Assembly: GCF_042660705.1 (NCBI RefSeq)
Contig: NZ_JBHSUQ010000001.1
Length of the DNA: 64,000 nt
Direction: 5' to 3' (one strand)
Source: Undibacterium_A arcticum
Lineage (GTDB): Bacteria > Pseudomonadota > Gammaproteobacteria > Burkholderiales > Burkholderiaceae_D
The notes under the pieces are model-generated. The model worked only from the letters and a program-made list of their open reading frames with translations, ran no database searches and was not told where the DNA came from. Each line of letters starts with the position of its first letter. Within the stretch, counting starts at the first letter, position 1. Positions 25,287 to 35,378 of this stretch are shown piece after piece. Made by a program: the position numbers and the translations under genes.

Positions 25287-26207
25287 ATGTCATCCAATTC
25301 AGAAGGTTCGACCAAGGCGATTTTCTATGCGCTCGGCGCCAACGGCGGCATCGCGGTTGCCAAGTTCGGCGCCGCGCTGTTTACCGGCTCCAACGCGATG
25401 ATGGCCGAGGCGATCCATTCGCTGGCCGACTGCACCAACCAGATCTTTCTGTTGCGCGGCATGCAGGAAGCGAAGAAACCGCCCGACGAGCTGCATCCGA
25501 TGGGCTACGGCCGGGTCGTGTATTTCTGGGCGATGATGGTCGCGATCCTGCTGTTTTTCGTGGGCGGCGCGTTTTCGGTAATGGAGGGCTATAGCCATCT
25601 GCAGCACCCGGCGCCGCTGAAAAACGCGACCGTCGCATTGCTGGTGCTCGGCGTCTCGGTCGCGCTGGAAGCGTTCTCGCTGCGCGGCGCGATGACCGAG
25701 ATCCGCAAGGTCTCCGGTGGCAAGCCTTTCATGCAATGGTTCCGCGAAACGCGGCAGTCGGAATTGATGGTGGTCGCCGGCGAAGACATCGCCGCGCTGG
25801 CCGGCCTGGCGATTGCGTTTGGCGCGGTGGTGCTGACGGTGGTGACCGGCAATCCGCTGTGGGATGCCTGTGGCTCGATTGCGGTCGGCGTGCTGCTGAT
25901 GCTGGTCGCGTTCATCATCACGCGCGAAGTGAAGGCGATGATCACCGGCGAATCGGCCGCGCCCGAGACCCATGCCGCGATCAAGGCGCATATCGCGGCG
26001 CGCCCCGAAGTCGAGCATGTGATCAACCTGATCACGCTGCAATGGGGCGAACAGCTGATGATCGCGGTCCAGGCCAAGATGCAGCCGCAGCCGTCGGACG
26101 CGGCGCTGATCGATGCGATCAATGCGGTCGAACACAGCCTGCAGACGCAATGGCCGCAGGCGAAATGGTGTTTCTTTGAACCGGATGTGGTGGCGGGCCA
26201 GGACTGA
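25287..26207 (+). CDS. Cation diffusion facilitator transporter
   Basis: This 306-residue protein has about six membrane helices and a cytoplasmic C-terminal domain. CDF features are MAEAIHSLADCTNQ (HxxxD metal site in helix 2) and GEDIAALAGLAIAFG (second metal-site helix). Members export Zn, Co, Fe or Mn in exchange for protons, and the metal cannot be told from these motifs. It stands alone; a strong terminator lies about 130 bases past its stop. Confidence 0.85.
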   Translation: MSSNSEGSTKAIFYALGANGGIAVAKFGAALFTGSNAMMAEAIHSLADCTNQIFLLRGMQEAKKPPDELHPMGYGRVVYFWAMMVAILLFFVGGAFSVMEGYSHLQHPAPLKNATVALLVLGVSVALEAFSLRGAMTEIRKVSGGKPFMQWFRETRQSELMVVAGEDIAALAGLAIAFGAVVLTVVTGNPLWDACGSIAVGVLLMLVAFIITREVKAMITGESAAPETHAAIKAHIAARPEVEHVINLITLQWGEQLMIAVQAKMQPQPSDAALIDAINAVEHSLQTQWPQAKWCFFEPDVVAGQD

Positions 26208-26228
26208 GCGCGATCGGCAGAGTAATGC

Positions 26229-26297
26229 GGTAGGATGGGTGAAACCCATCGCCGGGCCGGGCCGGGTCGACGAGATGGGTTGCACCCATCCTACCGC
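26229..26297. repeat. Palindromic GTAGGATGGGTG repeat, copy 1
   Basis: GTAGGATGGGTGAAACCCAT is followed after a GC-rich loop by the inverted ATGGGTTGCACCCATCCTAC. Sister copies lie at 43189-43248 and 55640-55698. Each is a long hairpin downstream of a gene. Confidence 0.75.
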
Positions 26298-26338
26298 TTA
26301 GGGTCCTCAGCATCGCCGACCGCCAAGCCAATAAAAAA

Positions 26339-26372
26339 CCCGCCGGACCATGCGGTCCGGCGGGTTTTTTTT
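26339..26372. terminator. Strong bidirectional intrinsic terminator
   Basis: An 11-bp perfect stem, CCCGCCGGACC with GGTCCGGCGGG, a four-base loop ATGC, eight T on the right and six A on the left. It serves the CDF gene on the plus strand and the DUF4870 gene on the minus strand. Confidence 0.92.
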
Positions 26373-26390
26373 AAATCTATTGCGCGAGTA

Positions 26391-26735
26391 CTACTGCACC
26401 AGCCGCACCGCAAACGGATAGCGATACGACTGTCCCTTCGACGTTGCGACCGCGCCCAGGATGCAGAAGATGATATTGGCGACATACAGTATCGGCAGCA
26501 GCAACATGCCGATCAGGATGAACATCAGCACCGACGCGATCAGATAACCGATCGTGATGGTGATCTGGAAGTTCAACGCCTCGCGCGCTTCTTCGTTGAT
26601 GAAGGCGGAGCTGTCCTTCTTCAGCAGCCAGATGATCAGCGCGCCGACGAAGCCGGTGAAGATGCCCAGCAAATGCGCCAGCATGGCGATATTGCAATCG
26701 TCCTTGCTGGGATTGCTTTGTTCGATGTCATTCAT
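26391..26735 (-). CDS. DUF4870 (Tic20-like) membrane protein
   Basis: This 114-residue protein has three hydrophobic segments (about 18-40, 58-82 and 84-102). MLAHLLGIFTGFVGALIIWL, then EAREALNFQITITIGYLI and a C-terminal YRYPFAVRLV, is the typical DUF4870 layout. Function is unknown. The start MNDIEQSNPSKDD follows an AGAGGACA ribosome region. It ends just before the shared terminator. Confidence 0.85.
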   Translation of the reverse strand: MNDIEQSNPSKDDCNIAMLAHLLGIFTGFVGALIIWLLKKDSSAFINEEAREALNFQITITIGYLIASVLMFILIGMLLLPILYVANIIFCILGAVATSKGQSYRYPFAVRLVQ

Positions 26736-27102
26736 GCCATGTCCTCTGTTTGAGTTGTTCGGGATCCAACAATTGCTAGCAAGCGCACAAATCATAGCGC
26801 ACTTGTGTGACAAATGTGTGGAAAAATCAACTGTCCAGTGCGCCGGCCACGCCTGAAAGCCCGGGGCGCCAGGACTGCTTGAGGCGTCGGTCGCTGAGCG
26901 TGATGGCCGGCATGGCCTGGAACAAAGCCGGTGCGGTGCGACGCAAGACGGTCCCGGCGCGGCCGCAGGGCCGTTTATCCTGAGCCCGCCGAAGCATGTC
27001 CTGAGCTTGTCGAAGGGCATGTCCTGAGCTGGGCGAAGCGGCTGGGACGACCGCAGTCATCGCACCATTACGGCATCAGGATGGTGCTGTCCGGAGCGAA
27101 GT
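26736..27102. repeat. Intergenic with tandem CCTGAGC...CGAAG repeats
   Basis: 367 bases between the DUF4870 and topB genes. Bases 26975-27042 hold three related units of about 22 bases: TCCTGAGCCCGCCGAAGCATG, TCCTGAGCTTGTCGAAGGGCATG and TCCTGAGCTGGGCGAAGCG. This is a widespread bacterial intergenic repeat type. No gene seen. Confidence 0.6.
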
Positions 27103-29751
27103 TCAGGCTGCGACTTTTTTGGCGGACGCCTTTTTCGGCGCGGCTTTTTTGGCGGTCGCCTTGACTGCGGTCTTGGCCGGTGCCTTGACGGCGGCCTTCT
27201 TCACCGGTTTGTCAGGCGCTGCGGCGGTGTCGACGTCTACCGTAGCAGCAGCCTTGCCTTTGGCCGGCGCCTTGGCCTTGCGTTCCTCGAACTCGAAGCT
27301 GATCTTGCCGTCCTTGCCCTTGACCAGGAAGGCCTTGAACGGCCGGCGCGTGCGTTGCGAGATAAAGCCCGGCAACAGATCGGTCTTGCCTTCGTTTAGC
27401 AATTTCGCCATCTGCTCGGGCAGAATTTCCTGCTGCAAGATGATGCGGCCGCTGCGGAAGTCGCAGGCTTTCGGCTTCGCGACCGATTTTTCGCAGACAT
27501 AGGCGAGGCCCATTTCGTATACCCCGCTGCCGCATTTCGGACAGGCGCCGAGCGCGGTCTGGCCGGTGAAGTCGACGCCTTCGCCGTTTTCGCCTTCACC
27601 GTCGTTCTGGCCGAAATCGAACTCCAGCTTGAAGTTGTTGATGTCCTCATCGCGCGATATTTTCAGGATCGCCGCGAACGGCCGCCCCATCTTGGAGCGG
27701 AATCCCTGCAGCGGCCCGATGCTGCGGTTGCGCAATAATTCCTCGACCTCGGCCACCTCGAACTGGCGGCTGCCGGGCGTCTTGCTCATCGAGAATTCGC
27801 ACTTCGTGCAGGCGAAACGGCGATAGTTTTCCTTCACCACGCTGCCGCAATTCGGGCACGGCGTTTTCAAGGTCGCATAGTCGCCGGGAATAGTGTCGTT
27901 GCTGTATTCCTTGGCGCGCTTGACGATGATCTGCGTCATCTGGGCGATCTCGCGCATGAATTCCTCGCGCGAGATCTTGCCCTTTTCCATCTGCGACAGC
28001 TTGTATTCCCACTCGCCAGTCAGTTCCGGCGCGGTCAGTTCGTTGACGCCGAGCCCGCGCAGCAGCGTCATCAGCTGGAACGCCTTGGCGGTCGGGATCA
28101 TCTCGCGACCTTCGCGCAGCAGGTATTTCTCGTTCAGCAGGCCTTCGATGATGGCGGCGCGCGTGGCCGGCGTGCCGAGCCCCTTGCCGGCCATCGCCTC
28201 GCGCAGGTCTTCGTCGTCGAGCAGCTTGCCGGCCCCTTCCATCGCCGACAGCAGGGTCGCTTCGGTGTAGCGCGCCGGCGGCTTGGTGACCAGGCCGTTG
28301 GCGGTGATTTTGTCGGTCTGGACCTTTTCACCCTTCGCCACCGGCACCAGGTTACCGGCGTTTTCCTTGTCGTCGTCGCTAGCCACTTCCTTGCCGTATA
28401 CCGCCAGCCAGCCCGGATTGGTCATGACCTTGCCTTCGGTCTTGAACTGGTGGCCAGACACCTCGGTGTAGCGGGTGGTGACCTGGAATTCGGCGGCCGG
28501 GAAGAACACCGCCATGAAGCGCCGTGTCACCAGGTCGTACAACTTCTGTTCCGGCTCGGACAAATTCTTCGGCGCGATGGTGGTCGGGATGATCGCGAAG
28601 TGATCGGAAATCTTGGTGTTGTCGAAAATCCGCTTGTTCGGCTTGACCCAGCCCTTGTTCAGGATCTGCGCGGCGAACTGCTGGTAGTTGTTGTTCTCGG
28701 ATACCGTCTCCAGCGCCTGTTTGACGGTGTCCAGATAATCTTCCGGCAGGTGGCGCGAATCGGTACGCGGATAGGTCAGCACCTTGTGCTTTTCGTACAG
28801 CGCCTGCGCTAAGCCCAGCGTGTTCTTGGCCGAGAAGCCGAAGCGCGAGTTGGCTTCGCGCTGCAGGCTGGTCAGGTCGAACAGTGCCGGCGCCATCGAC
28901 GTGGTCGGTTTTGATTCTTCAGTGACGCTGCCCTGGCGCCCGCGGCAGGCGGCCACGATCGAGTCGGCGGCGGCCTTGCTCCACAGCCGCTCGGCGCGTT
29001 TCTCGGGATCAAGCTCGTCTTTCTTGTGTTTGGTATCGAGCCAGCGGCCTTCGTAGATGCCGGCGGCGCAGACGAAGTCGGCACGCACTTCCCAGAAGTC
29101 GCGCGGCACGAAAGCCTTGATCTTTTCTTCGCGCTCGACCACGATCGACAAGGTCGGGGTTTGCACCCGGCCCACGGTGGTCAGGTAGAACCCGCCTTCT
29201 TTCGAGTTGAACGCGGTCATCGCGCGCGTGCCGTTGATGCCGATCAGCCAGTCCGCTTCCGAGCGGCAGCGCGCGGCGTCAGCCAGCGGCAGCATTTCCT
29301 CGTCCGAACGCAGATGCGCGAAGCCGTCGCGGATCGCGCCCGGCGTCATCGATTGCAGCCAGAGCCGCTTGATCGGCTGCTTGGCCTTCGCGTTCTGCGC
29401 GATCAGGCGGAAAATCAGCTCGCCCTCGCGCCCGGCATCGCAGGCATTGATCAGCGCGGTGACATCCTTGCGCTTGATCAGCTTGTTCAGCACCTTCAGC
29501 CGCGATTCGGTCTTGGCGATCGGGTTCAGCGCGAAATACGGCGGGATCATCGGCAGATGCGCGAAGCTCCATTTGCCACGCTTGACATCGTGCTCTTCCG
29601 GCACCGCGATTTCGAGCAGGTGGCCGACTGCCGACGACAGCACGTACTGGTCGGATTCGAAATACTCATCGTGCTTGGTAAAGCCGCCGAGCGTCTTCGC
29701 GATGTCGTTCGCGACGGACGGTTTCTCGGCGATGATGAGGGTTTTGGTCAT
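27103..29751 (-). CDS. topB: DNA topoisomerase III
   Basis: This 882-residue type IA topoisomerase starts MTKTLIIAEKPSVANDIAKT (Toprim domain) and carries DAGREGELIFR. The catalytic Tyr is in LTYPRTDSRHLPEDY. A decatenation-type C-terminal region has Cys pairs CPNCGSVV ... CTKCEF and CPKCGSGVYE. It ends in a Lys/Ala/Pro tail (KKAAVKAPAKTAVKATAKK and on) that probably binds DNA. It relaxes and unlinks DNA by single-strand passage. It is the last gene of the dprA-smg-topB set. The start at 29751 replaces an over-long frame. Confidence 0.93.
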   Translation of the reverse strand: MTKTLIIAEKPSVANDIAKTLGGFTKHDEYFESDQYVLSSAVGHLLEIAVPEEHDVKRGKWSFAHLPMIPPYFALNPIAKTESRLKVLNKLIKRKDVTALINACDAGREGELIFRLIAQNAKAKQPIKRLWLQSMTPGAIRDGFAHLRSDEEMLPLADAARCRSEADWLIGINGTRAMTAFNSKEGGFYLTTVGRVQTPTLSIVVEREEKIKAFVPRDFWEVRADFVCAAGIYEGRWLDTKHKKDELDPEKRAERLWSKAAADSIVAACRGRQGSVTEESKPTTSMAPALFDLTSLQREANSRFGFSAKNTLGLAQALYEKHKVLTYPRTDSRHLPEDYLDTVKQALETVSENNNYQQFAAQILNKGWVKPNKRIFDNTKISDHFAIIPTTIAPKNLSEPEQKLYDLVTRRFMAVFFPAAEFQVTTRYTEVSGHQFKTEGKVMTNPGWLAVYGKEVASDDDKENAGNLVPVAKGEKVQTDKITANGLVTKPPARYTEATLLSAMEGAGKLLDDEDLREAMAGKGLGTPATRAAIIEGLLNEKYLLREGREMIPTAKAFQLMTLLRGLGVNELTAPELTGEWEYKLSQMEKGKISREEFMREIAQMTQIIVKRAKEYSNDTIPGDYATLKTPCPNCGSVVKENYRRFACTKCEFSMSKTPGSRQFEVAEVEELLRNRSIGPLQGFRSKMGRPFAAILKISRDEDINNFKLEFDFGQNDGEGENGEGVDFTGQTALGACPKCGSGVYEMGLAYVCEKSVAKPKACDFRSGRIILQQEILPEQMAKLLNEGKTDLLPGFISQRTRRPFKAFLVKGKDGKISFEFEERKAKAPAKGKAAATVDVDTAAAPDKPVKKAAVKAPAKTAVKATAKKAAPKKASAKKVAA

Positions 29752-30086
29752 AGTGGGTCTCGAAGTGTGCGTCAGGTACAAGATTCGCTCATGGCGAATT
29801 TGCCGATAGTGTAACCAACTTATCTGTCTTGCACACTGCTGGTGCGTCCAGTGTGCGCAAAGAGTCGGTAAATGCATCATCAGCGCCGGCACGCGCATTT
29901 CCGAATCGAATTGCCAATTCGAATTGCCAATTAAGCAACGCTGCGAACAATCATATGCGGGCTGGGCGCAAATCCGCAAGCGCAGGGGACGATGAGATGA
30001 CGGAAAGGCAATGGAAGGGAACGGTCGGCGCCGCGCAAAAACGAGTCCAGTATCAACGGCAGCGGCGCTGTGTGCGGTTTGTGACT
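29752..30086. other. Intergenic between smg and topB
   Basis: 335 bases. It contains a hairpin GCACACTG...CAGTGTGC (about 29832-29857) and a short tandem, two units of CGAATTGCCAATT (about 29907-29932). It may contain the topB promoter. No gene seen. Confidence 0.45.
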
Positions 30087-30561
30087 TCAATGCAACAGAC
30101 GTGGTTCCGGCTCGTCGTCGGTCAGGAACAGCTCGTCGAACGTCAGCGCGTCCGGCTCCTGCCCCAGGCTCCACAATAACATCAGCACGATCACTTTCAG
30201 CTTGTTGAGCGGCATCGGCGACTCGTGGACCGCGAGCGCGCGCTCGATCACGATTTCGCGCTGGAGCGCATTGAGTACCTTGGCCGACTCGAGGAACTGG
30301 ATGAAACCGATCGCAGGTGAGCCGAGCGCGTCGAATTCCTGGTCCGCATAGATCCGCGTCCCGAATGAAAATGCGCTTTGCTGCGGATAGTCGACCGCGA
30401 AGTCACGCGTGGTTTCGGCCAGATCGGTCAGCCAGTCGAGCGCCTCGGAGATCTCGTCCTCTTCGAAACCGACCGCCGACAACTTTGGTCAACGCCGCCG
30501 TGTCGGGACAGGCATCGGGCCGGTAATAGGTTTCGTACAAGTAAACAAGAATATCGAACAT
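30087..30561 (-). pseudogene. smg: smg (DUF494) family gene, frameshifted
   Basis: The start MFDILVYLYETYYRPDACPD (ATG at 30561) and the rest, SAVGFEEDEISEALDWLTDL to the stop at 30087, lie in two frames that meet near 30485 at ACCAAAGTTGTC. Adding two A or removing one gives a continuous DUF494/Smg protein of about 157 residues. Smg lies beside dprA and a topoisomerase gene in many proteobacteria; its role is unknown. The frameshift may be real or a sequence error in an A run. An IS630 element sits just upstream. Confidence 0.8.
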
Positions 30562-30831
30562 GGTTCTACTATATCGTCAGCCTCGTCGCCGCACAAGCAT
30601 AAACCGTTAACGGGACAATCTTGCCGCGGAGCATCTGACGGGAAATACCGGGTGCAGTATTTTTTTATCCCGTTTGATTCCTTGCGGTAAATCACCCATT
30701 TTGGCATATACTCCCGCGAAAATTGAATGCCGCCGCCATCTGGATAGCTCGACTATGCAACTGGTAAGTGTTGGAGGGGCGCCGCGCCGATTCGGCCACA
30801 CTTTGCGTTGGCGCAAGCGGGTGGTGTGCTC

Positions 30832-32001
30832 CTAGTGTAGTGTTGCATTCTTGATGCTTCGTATTGAAATTCCGCACTTGAAAGGCTATTCTTTCGTATC
30901 TGATAGGAGAGTGCCAGTGCGAATTGCGACCGAGATTGTGCTTACGACGGAAGAGCATGCGGAACTTGCGGCGTTGATTCGCTCCGGTCTCACCAGTGTG
31001 AGGCTGGCGCTGCGTGCGCGCATTGTGCTGCTGGCGGCCGAGGGCATACAAAACAAGGACATTGCTGTGGAACTTGGCGTGGACCGTGGGCAAGTCAGGC
31101 GATGGCGCGAACGCTACGCGCAATTGCGCCTGTCGGGCATTGAGCGAGATCTGCCGCGCGGAGCGCCTGCCGTGAAAGTTGATGTTGCCCGCTTGGTTAC
31201 GATGACGACAGAGAGCACACCCGAAACTGCGACGCATTGGAGCACTCGCAAGATGGCAGCCGAACTTGGTGTCAGTGCCGCCAGCGTCTCTCGGCATTGG
31301 CGAGCCAAGGGTTTAAAGCCGCATCTTGTGCGCGGCTTCAAAGTTTCGCGCGATCCGAAATTTGTCGAGAAGCTCGAAGATGTAGTGGGGCTGTATTTGT
31401 CGCCTCCTGAGCATGCGATCGTATTGTGCTGCGACGAGAAAAGCCAAGTGCAGGCACTTGATCGCACGCAGCCGGGCTTGCCGCTGAAGAAGGGACGCGC
31501 AGCGACCATGACGCACGACTATAAACGCAATGGCACGACCACCCTGTTCGCCGCGCTGAACGTGCTCGATGGTCAAGTCATCGCCCAATGTCAGCAACGC
31601 CATCGTCACGAGGAATGGCTACGTTTCCTCCGCAAGATCGACCGAGAGACGCCGAAGGGAAAGACGCTGCACCTTATATGCGACAACTACGCCACGCACA
31701 AGCATCCCAACGTGCAAGCATGGCTCAAAAACATCCGCGCTTCAACATGCATTTCACGCCGACATCGGCATCATGGTTGAACATGGTGGAGCGGTTCTTC
31801 CGAGATATTTCGGAGAATCGCCTCCGACGCGGGGTGTTCACCAGTGTGCCGGAATTGACCGCAGCGATTGAGCAATACGTCGCTCATCACAACGCCAATC
31901 CGAAGCCGTTCATCTGGACTGCAACGGCCCGCGACATCCTACAAAAAGTGATTCGCGCAAACAGCCGGTTAAGCGGCAAACAGAATGCAACACTACACTA
32001 G
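30832..32001 (+). mobile_element. IS630-family insertion sequence
   Basis: The ends are perfect 20-bp inverted copies, CTAGTGTAGTGTTGCATTCT at 30832-30851 and its complement at 31982-32001. The outer CTAG fits the known CTAG target with TA duplication of IS630 elements, so the true element is bounded by the TA pairs. Length is about 1.17 kb with one transposase gene. It lies between smg and dprA, which normally adjoin. Confidence 0.9.
30917..32001 (+). CDS. IS630-family transposase, -1 frameshift
   Basis: The first frame runs from about the GTG at 30917 (after TAGGAGA) through the paired helix-turn-helix domains (KDIAVELGVDRGQVRRWRER; MAAELGVSAASVSRHWRAKG) and the catalytic DEKSQVQALD and CDNYATHKHP. 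Near 31735, at CTCAAAAACATC, the second frame takes over with KHPRF..HFTPTSASWLNMVERFF, carrying the last catalytic E. A -1 slip on the A run, or one lost A, joins them. All three acidic residues are then present. Some family members use programmed slippage, so the gene may be active. Confidence 0.8.
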
Positions 32002-32018
32002 CTTCACTAATGACGGCG

Positions 32019-33158
32019 CTACATCAGCCGCCGGTACTGGCCGCCGGACAGGCGCTCGATCCGGCCGTCCAGTTCCAGCGTCAGCAGTTCGCCCGCCAGC
32101 GCGGCGGCGTCCAGTGCGCAGCGCATGGCCAGGGTGTCGGCGTCGACCGGATCGTAACCGAGTGCCGCCAACACCGGCGAGATCTCTGCCGCGCGGTTGG
32201 CGCCGGCAGCCGGACCGGGCACGGCGGGGACCATCGCCGCTGGTGTGGCAGCATAATGGCGCAGTTCTTCCAGCACATCCTGTGCCGATTCGACCAGTTT
32301 CGCACCTTGCTTGATCAGCTGGTGGCAGCCCTTGGCCAGCGGCGAATGGATCGAGCCGGGAATCGCGAACACGTCGCGGCCCTGTTCGGCCGCCATCCGC
32401 GCGGTGATCAGCGAGCCGGACTGGGCCGCCGCCTCGACCACCAGCACGCCGCGCGCCAGGCCCGAGATGATGCGATTGCGGCGCGGGAAATTGGCCGCGA
32501 TGGCCGGCATGCCGAGCGGGTACTCACTGACGATGCAACCGCCGTCGGCGATCAGATGCGCCAGCCCGCGGTTGCGCGCCGGATAGACGATGTCGGCGCC
32601 GGTGCCGATCACCGCGACGGTCGAACCGACCCCGCGCAGGCCGCCCTGGTGGGCCGCAGTATCGATGCCGAGCGCCATGCCGGACACGATCGTCAAGCCG
32701 CCCTGGCTCAATGCTTCAGAGAATTTTTCGGCGTTCGCGATGCCTTGCGCGGTCGCGTTGCGGCTGCCGACCACCGCCAGCGACGGCGTGCCTAGCAGCG
32801 CGAGCCGGCCTTTGACGTACAGCATCAGCGGCGGATCGGGGATGTCGAACAGCGCTGCCGGGTAGCCGCTGTCGCCCAGGGTCAGCAGATGATTGCCCGG
32901 CTGGGTGAGCCATTGCAGCGTCTTGTCGATCTGGGTCAGCGTGCTGTCGGACGGCGCGGCAGCCAGCGCGCGTGCGATGCGTTCCGATACGGCTTTCTGC
33001 AGCGTAGAAAAACTCAGCGAGAACAGCTGCTCAGGCGGTCCGAACGCCGCCAGCAGCTTGCGCGCGGTTTCCGGACCGACGCCAGGCGTCTGTTCCAGCC
33101 GGATCCACGCGGCGATCTCGTCGGCGCGCGAGTCTGCCGTTACTTCACTATCGGTCAC
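32019..33158 (-). CDS. dprA: DNA processing protein DprA
   Basis: This 379-residue protein has an N-terminal helical part (TPGVGPETARKLLAAFG), a Rossmann-like DprA core (VVGSRNATAQG, GMALGIDTAAHQGGL, SEYPLG, FPRRNRIISGLARGVLVVEA, SGSLITARMAAEQGRDVFA) and a C-terminal winged helix (PVDADTLAMRC...LELDGRIERLSGGQY). It loads RecA on incoming single strands during natural transformation. It sits downstream of the LysM gene with an eight-base gap, so they are co-transcribed. IS630 has separated it from smg. Confidence 0.93.
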   Translation of the reverse strand: MTDSEVTADSRADEIAAWIRLEQTPGVGPETARKLLAAFGPPEQLFSLSFSTLQKAVSERIARALAAAPSDSTLTQIDKTLQWLTQPGNHLLTLGDSGYPAALFDIPDPPLMLYVKGRLALLGTPSLAVVGSRNATAQGIANAEKFSEALSQGGLTIVSGMALGIDTAAHQGGLRGVGSTVAVIGTGADIVYPARNRGLAHLIADGGCIVSEYPLGMPAIAANFPRRNRIISGLARGVLVVEAAAQSGSLITARMAAEQGRDVFAIPGSIHSPLAKGCHQLIKQGAKLVESAQDVLEELRHYAATPAAMVPAVPGPAAGANRAAEISPVLAALGYDPVDADTLAMRCALDAAALAGELLTLELDGRIERLSGGQYRRLM

Positions 33159-33166
33159 TGCCGGAA

Positions 33167-34253
33167 TTATTCCGGCGAGCGCGCGTAGTCGCCGACATTG
33201 ACGGTGTCGGTGACCTGCATGATCAGCCCGTAGGAGATGTTCTTGAAGATGCGGAACATGAACAGCGTGCCGTATTGCTCGTCAGGCAACTTGACCGTTG
33301 GCTTGCCGCCGAACCAGCCGGTCTTCTCGGCACCCTTGTCGACCACGGTCTGGCCGAAATGCGCCAGCTGCAACACGGTGCCGATGTCGATGCCATCCTT
33401 GCTGCCGCGGTTGATCGTCACCACCTGGTTCTGGCCGGCGTTGTCGACGCCGCCATAGATCGATACGATGCGGGCATCGACCGGTTGCTCGGGCGGATGC
33501 GGCACATAATTCATGATCGGCGTCGGCGGCACCGGCAGCAAGCGGTCGCCGACACCCATTTCCTGTTTCGAATCGACCACGATGAAGCTGTGCGCCTCAT
33601 CCGGCGTCTTGCCGGCGCGTTGCAGTTTCAAGGTGCCGAGGTAGGCCGCTTCATAGCCGATCACCTGCTTCGTGACCGGGTCCTTAAGCGCTGTCCCAGG
33701 GCGGAATGCCTGGAACGAGGTGCCGTCTTTCAGGTCGCCGGCGACGTAGGCTTTTTCACCTTTGCCCAGGTTCACATGGCCTTCCTGCGCGGCCACGATA
33801 TGTGGCGTGCCTTTCAGCTCGTCTTCTTCGATGATCAGAGGTTGGGTCAGGAAGGCTTCAATCGCGCTGGAAGGGATCGAGGTCACCGCGTCCTTGCCGG
33901 TGCCTGCGACCCGCACTTGCGGCGACAGCCGGCCGCCGTTGGCGCCGCCGGTTGGCTGGCCGAGGCGCAAGCGGCCGGCGACGCGATCGAAGTAGACAAT
34001 CTGGCCCGGATAGATCCAGTGCGGATTGCGGATTTCTTCGCGGTTCATGTCCCAGACCTGTGGCCAGCACCATGGATGCACCAGGAATTTGCCGGAGATA
34101 TCCCACAGCGTATCGCCCTTCACCACGGTATGCTGATCCGGCGCGTTAGGCAGGAAGGCGCAGGTGCTGGCAGCGGCTTGCGCAGCGGGCGCAGCCAGGC
34201 TGCCAAATGCGGTGGCAAAAGCGAAAACTAGTGTGGCTGTGCTAAACTTTCAT
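33167..34253 (-). pseudogene. Secreted LysM peptidoglycan-binding protein, signal peptide out of frame
   Basis: The main frame encodes a LysM domain (VVKGDTLWDISGKFLVHPWCWPQVW ... NPHWIYPGQIVYF) and a C-terminal region of about 250 residues, typical of the protein encoded next to dprA in Burkholderiales. The ATG at 34253 gives MKV and then a stop, while the frame shifted by one base reads FSTATLVFAFATAFGSLAAP, a good signal peptide. Removing one A from ATGAAAG restores MKFSTATLV. As it stands, translation could start only at internal GTG codons, without export. Confidence 0.75.
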
Positions 34254-34429
34254 GGTGTTGTCCGATGAGTGTGGCGAACACGGCCACCACAACTTGGTAG
34301 GAACGCGCGAAAAGAAAATCCGTTGCATGGCGAAAATATTGCCAAACTGAATCAAATTCTGCCCATAAATCCTTGAACTAGCAAGAGAAATAGCGCTCCA
34401 ACACAGTCGTGCTGTTGTGCATCCGCCCT

Positions 34430-34963
34430 ATGTCCCTATTAAATATCCTGCGTTATCCCGATCCCCGCCTGAATAAAGTTGCTAGGCCGGTAACCGTATT
34501 CGACGCGCGCCTGAAGCAGCTGGTGGCCGATATGGCCGAGACTTTGTACGAAGCGCCCGGCGTCGGGCTGGCCGCGACCCAGGTCGACGTGCACCAGCAA
34601 CTGGTGGTGATCGATACCTCGGACACCCATGATGCGTTGCAGGTCTTCATCAATCCCGAAATCGTGTGGGCCAGTGCCGAGAAAAAAGTCTACGACGAGG
34701 GCTGTCTGTCAGTGCCGGGCGTGTATGACGACGTCGAGCGGCCGGCGCAGGTCAAGGTGCGGGCGCTCGATATCGATGGCAAACCGTTCGAACTGACCGC
34801 CGACGGCTTGCTGGCGGTGTGTATTCAGCACGAGATGGATCATCTGAAGGGCAAGGTGTTCGTCGAATACCTGTCGCCTTTGAAGCGCAATCGGATCAAG
34901 AGCAAGATGATCAAGGAAGAGCGCGAAATGCAGCGGCAGGCGCAGGGCCGCCGCGTCGGCTGA
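34430..34963 (+). CDS. def: Peptide deformylase
   Basis: This 177-residue metalloenzyme removes the formyl group from new proteins. All three motifs are intact: GVGLAATQ, EGCLSVPG (Cys ligand) and QHEMDHLKG (two His ligands and the catalytic Glu). The start MSLLNILRYPDPRL fits the family. It is divergent from the LysM-dprA unit. The usual direct def-fmt linkage is loosened here by about 600 bases of repeat DNA. Confidence 0.95.
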   Translation: MSLLNILRYPDPRLNKVARPVTVFDARLKQLVADMAETLYEAPGVGLAATQVDVHQQLVVIDTSDTHDALQVFINPEIVWASAEKKVYDEGCLSVPGVYDDVERPAQVKVRALDIDGKPFELTADGLLAVCIQHEMDHLKGKVFVEYLSPLKRNRIKSKMIKEEREMQRQAQGRRVG

Positions 34964-35072
34964 GGCGGCGGCGCGGATTTCACCACCCTGCTGTGCTCCG
35001 TAGCGTTTAACGGCTCGCCACCTGCCTCCATAGGACACCGTACCGAACACAACACCGGACACCATTAAACTG

Positions 35073-35108
35073 AGTCGTCCCAGCGAACGCTGGGACCTAG
35101 TGGCGTAC
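35073..35108. repeat. Single unit of the CCCAGCGAACGCTGGG repeat
   Basis: GTCGTCCCAGCGAACGCTGG, continuing to CTAGTGGCGTACG, is the third locus of the family seen at 7105 and 10690. It lies between def and fmt. Confidence 0.7.
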
Positions 35109-35145
35109 GTCGCTCACCACAGCCCTCACTCTTGCTACCAAGCCG

Positions 35146-35355
35146 GGGGGTGGCCCGGCAGCCACTTACTTTTCTTTGCTTCGCCAAAGAAAAGTAAGCA
35201 AAAGAAAGGCGACCGCACAGCCGCTGCCCTGCGGGTTCCCGTTTGTGCACGGCAAAAAATGGGAAACGAAAACAACTCGCCTGCGGCTCAGACATTTTTC
35301 GTTTCTGATCCATTTTCTGCCACGCACAAACGGCAGCGTCTCAAGCGGAACGGCG
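35146..35355. repeat. Dispersed intergenic repeat, copy 2
   Basis: Closely matches 10386-10615: GGTGGCCCGGCAGCCACTTA, a CTTTTCTTTGCTTCG/CAAAGAAAAG stem, and the inverted pair GTTTGTGCACGGCAAAAAAT with ATTTTCTGCCACGCACAAAC. Together with the neighbouring units it fills the def-fmt gap. Confidence 0.75.
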
Positions 35356-35378
35356 ACAGCACAAGCAACCACCCACGG

